Source: Trichosphaerium sp. ATCC 40318 (lineage: Eukaryota; Discosea; Flabellinia; Trichosidae). From it: a stretch of 64,000 nt of DNA. Shown here in pieces: positions 61,346-64,000 of the stretch. A program made the position numbers and the translations under genes. The notes under the pieces were generated by a model. That model was not told the DNA's origin, did not search any database, and saw only the letters and a program-made list of their open reading frames with translations. Position 1 is the stretch's first letter. Each line of letters begins with the position of its first letter. The stretch is from the NCBI GenBank assembly GCA_038496445.1, contig JALMLS010000309.1:1-64000 (forward strand), written 5' to 3'.

Positions 61346-62278
61346 ATGGCAACGAAAGCATACTCAATTAGTGTCCAAGGACAAGAAAGTGGCATCAACA
61401 TTTACCAAACTAAACCCAACAGCATACAATACGCTAAAAACAATAAAGGAGTATCTAAAACAGGCGTCGACGAAGTAAAAGGCGCATTTGTACTTCGTAA
61501 TGTCTTAACTCCAGATGAATGTGCTCAATACGTTAAAATTACTGAAGAAATGGTAAGTACTCCTTCATATATTGATTACAACCGTTTTAACCAACAAATT
61601 TAGAGTTATGATTTGGCATACGTTACTGGCTACTCCGGTATGCAAGCAAGGACAGATATTCGTAATAACAAACGTGTCATTTGGCAAAGTGATGATAGCG
61701 TACGTTGGGACTGTTTATGAATAAAGTCATTTTTTCGCTGATTTGCTTTTAATAGATTTGGGCTCCTATCTATGAACGCATCGCTGATCTTGTACCAAAA
61801 ACAGTCAAACTTAATGGAGTAGATTGGAAGGCGTGTGGGTTAAATGAACGGCTTCGATTTTATCGTTATGAAGAGGTGAGGACATTTTTTCTTTTATTCA
61901 AAGTTGAAAAACTGAAAATAAAATCCAATTAACTTTGTTGTTCAGGGTGAAGAGTTTGTGAAGCACTACGATGGATGTTATCCAAGGAACAAGAAAGAAC
62001 GTAGTTTCTTGACATTTATTATATATCTTACAGACGATTTTGAAGACGGTTGGACAACATTCTATCCACAAAGAAATAAACCTATTCGTGTTAAGCCAGA
62101 AAAAGGTAAGGAAGCCTAAACAATATTTCATCAGTATCAGATTTCTCACTACTGTGTATTAGGAATGGCTCTATTATTCTATCACAGTCACCCTCTTAGT
62201 CCATTACATGAAGGTAGTCTTTGTCATAACGGCAAGAAGTATGTTCTAAGATCAGATGTCATGTATCGTTATCCATAA
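61346..62278 (+). CDS. Prolyl-4-hydroxylase-like 2OG-Fe(II) oxygenase, copy 1
   Basis: Five exons of about 245 residues. ATG 61346 (MATKAYSISVQGQESG); introns of about 50-75 nt (ATG|gtaagt, GATAGC|gtacgt, GAAGAG|gtgagg, AAAAG|gtaagg). The double-stranded beta-helix oxygenase core is seen in RLRFYRYEEGEEFVKHYDG (Fe ligands in H-x-D), SFLTFIIYLTDDFEDGWTTF, and GMALLFYHSHPLSPLHEGS (distal His). The 2-oxoglutarate-binding residue is in KKYVLRSDVMYRY. Members hydroxylate prolyl residues with O2 and 2-oxoglutarate; the substrate here is unknown. No signal peptide, so a cytosolic or nuclear site is likely. TAA at 62276-62278. Confidence 0.88.
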
Positions 62279-62638
62279 TAATAAAAGTGTTTGTATTTTT
62301 TAGATAATTCTTTTTTCTGTTTTTACAATGAGCTGTCGTACTCCTTATACCAACCATGAAGGAGGCAATAAAACAACTTTTGCGCTTACAATGTCAAATG
62401 ATGAAAGTCCAATAAGTATTGTGTTAAATTAAGTCACGTCATATTCTTTTGTCAAAAAAAAAAAGAATAAAGAAGTACTTTGTGAATGGTTTTATCGGGC
62501 ACAGTACAGTTGTACGAATTCGTACCACCAACTGCAAAAAAACCATACACCTTTACCTTGTGTTTTAAGTTAACACTTGTTTAGTTGAAAACTGGTGAGT
62601 TATTGAATTCAGTTATTCTATTCTTACAAATGAAACTC

Positions 62639-63546
62639 ATGGCAACGAAGGCATACTCAATTAGTGTACGAGGGAAAGAAAGTGGCATCAACGTTTACCA
62701 AACCAAACCCAACAGCATACAATACGCTACGAACAGTAAAAAAGTGACGAAGACAGACATTGACAACGTTAAAGGCGCATTTGTACTTCGTAATGTCTTA
62801 ACTCCAAATGAATGTGCTCAATACGTTAACATCACTGAAGAAATGGTAAACACTCCTTCGTGTACACTCTAACCGAAATTTTAGAGTTATGATTTGGCAT
62901 ACGTTACTGGCAAATACGGTATGCAAGCAAGGACAGATATTCGTAATAACAAACGTGTCATTTGGCAAAGTGATGACAGTGTGAGTTTATGAGCTCAATA
63001 AAGTCATTTTTTCGCTGATTGGCTTTAATAGATTTGGGCTCCTATCTATGAACGCATCGCTGATCTTGTACCAAAAAATGTTGAACATAATGCTTTAGAT
63101 TGGAGGGTGTGTGGTTTAAATGAACGGCTTCGATTTTATCGTTATGAAGAGGTGAGAACATTTTTTCTTTTATTCAAAGTTGAAAAAGTATAGATAAAAT
63201 CCACTAACTTGTTGTTCAGGGTGAAGAGTTTGTGAAGCACAAGGACGGGTGTTATACGAGGAACGAGAAAGAACGTAGTTTCTTGACATTTATTTTATAC
63301 CTTACAGACGATTTTGAAGGCGGTTGGACAACATTCTACCCAAGAAATAAACCTATTATGGTAAAGCCAGAAAAAGGTAACGGAAAAACAATATTATTTA
63401 GTGGCAGATTTCTCACGTTACTGGTATCAGGAATGGCTCTAGCTTTCTATCATAGGCATCCTCTTAGTCCATTACATGAAGGTAGTCATTGTCATAGCGG
63501 CAAGAAGTATGTTCTTAGATCCGATGTCATGTATCGTTATTCATAA
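62639..63546 (+). CDS. Prolyl-4-hydroxylase-like 2OG-Fe(II) oxygenase, copy 2
   Basis: A tandem duplicate of the gene at 61346, with the same exon layout and high identity. The start at 62639 (MATKAYSISVRGKESG) is chosen by paralogy; an in-frame ATG at 62630 would add three residues. Metal and co-substrate residues are kept (KHKDG, LHEGS, KKYVLRSD). The Fe-site residue after His differs (Lys for Tyr), and the DF-E-DGW of copy 1 reads DF-E-GGW, closer to the family. The last intron begins gtaacgg and ends ggtatcag; reading through it without splicing gives a spurious insertion. TAA at 63544-63546. Confidence 0.87.
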
Positions 63547-63924
63547 TAAATGGTTTCTATTTTTAAGTTCTTTTTTTTCTGTATTGCAACGACTCGACTC
63601 CTTTACGCCAAAGTTGATGAAGGTAAATCTCATAGCTATAAAACAACGTAAAATGGAAAAAACCAAGAAGTACATCGAAGTAATTAAATATCACGTGTCA
63701 TAATCGTTTTTGTCAAAAAAAAGAAAAGAAAAGGGATCGATAGATCCATACTTTTTGTGAATTGTTTTTTATTATTCAAGCATTGGATGTGGGTCACTCT
63801 TTCATTATGAATTTTTCTCTATATCTACAATTGTAGCTTGATCTTTTTGGGTTTTCTTTTTAAACCACCCCTGAACTCTTGTTTTTTTTTTCTATTTTTT
63901 CTCTTTCTTCTTTTGTTTTGGAAC
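63547..63924. other. Intergenic 3' region
   Basis: T-rich; a CACGTG at about 63692. Short plus ORF here is not supported. Confidence 0.35.
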
Positions 63925-64000
63925 TTAGTAGTCATCATATACAGAAGCCTCACTGCCATTATCCATCCTTTGTTTCTCCGCTTCCGCCTCAAGCTCTCTT
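63925..64000 (-). CDS. 3' end of an unidentified gene, cut by the window edge
   Basis: The last 25 codons of a minus-strand frame, RELEAEAEKQRMDNGSEASV then YDDY and TAA (63925-63927). The segment is charged and helical, consistent with a coiled-coil C terminus. The upstream part lies beyond the window, so the protein cannot be named. Confidence 0.45.
   Translation of the reverse strand, partial: RELEAEAEKQRMDNGSEASVYDDY

Overview
This is nuclear DNA of a eukaryote, AT-rich and probably from a unicellular lineage that I cannot place further. Nearly every conserved gene is cut by many short introns (mostly about 35-60 nt, GT-AG). The 5' splice site is usually GTACG, GTAAG or GTACC, and a TAAC- or TAAT-like element often lies shortly before the acceptor. 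The gene set (E1 enzyme, AP-4 epsilon, G-alpha subunits, CENP-K, mitoferrin, NIP7, Mog1) rules out a bacterium or virus. All gene models below were built by hand-splicing; exon junctions were accepted where the spliced frame restores family conservation.

Layout. 1-6 kb: the tail of a damaged LRR gene (+), a MORN-type repeat gene (-) and an acidic/Cys-rich gene (+). 6-16 kb: a complete UBA1 ubiquitin E1 (-), a second MORN-type gene (-) and a GMC oxidoreductase (-). 16-24 kb: a SAAL1-like ARM protein (+), a secreted repeat protein (+) and an F-box/LRR gene (-). 24-32 kb: AP-4 epsilon (-), a small gene (-), NIP7 (+) and Mog1 (+). 32-41 kb: a secreted berberine-bridge-type FAD oxidase (-), a gene built of tandem YP..W/FW repeats (-) and a CENP-K homologue (+). 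41-47 kb: a third MORN-type gene (-), a C2-domain CaMK-like kinase (-), a small unknown gene (+) and a mitoferrin-type carrier (+). 47-53 kb: a BTB-like protein (-), an inverted repeat, a DDAH-like protein without its catalytic Cys (-), a frameshifted fourth MORN-type copy (+) and a tRNA-like locus (-). 54-64 kb: a Cys-rich HPG/CC protein (-), two G-alpha genes (-) of which one has lost switch II, tandemly duplicated prolyl-4-hydroxylase-like genes (+) and the 3' end of another gene (-).

Two layers are mixed here. One is intron-rich conserved genes. The other is intron-poor genes with an F-box-like N terminus followed by simple repeats (LRR or MORN_2/YwqK type), with internal duplications, frameshifts and stops. 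The second layer looks like a fast-turnover family, perhaps E3-ligase adaptors or genes exchanged with large DNA viruses (inference). The most unusual signals are the roughly seven-fold excess of the palindrome CACGTG (often inside introns), the degenerate G-alpha, the Cys-less DDAH homologue, and the repeat families.
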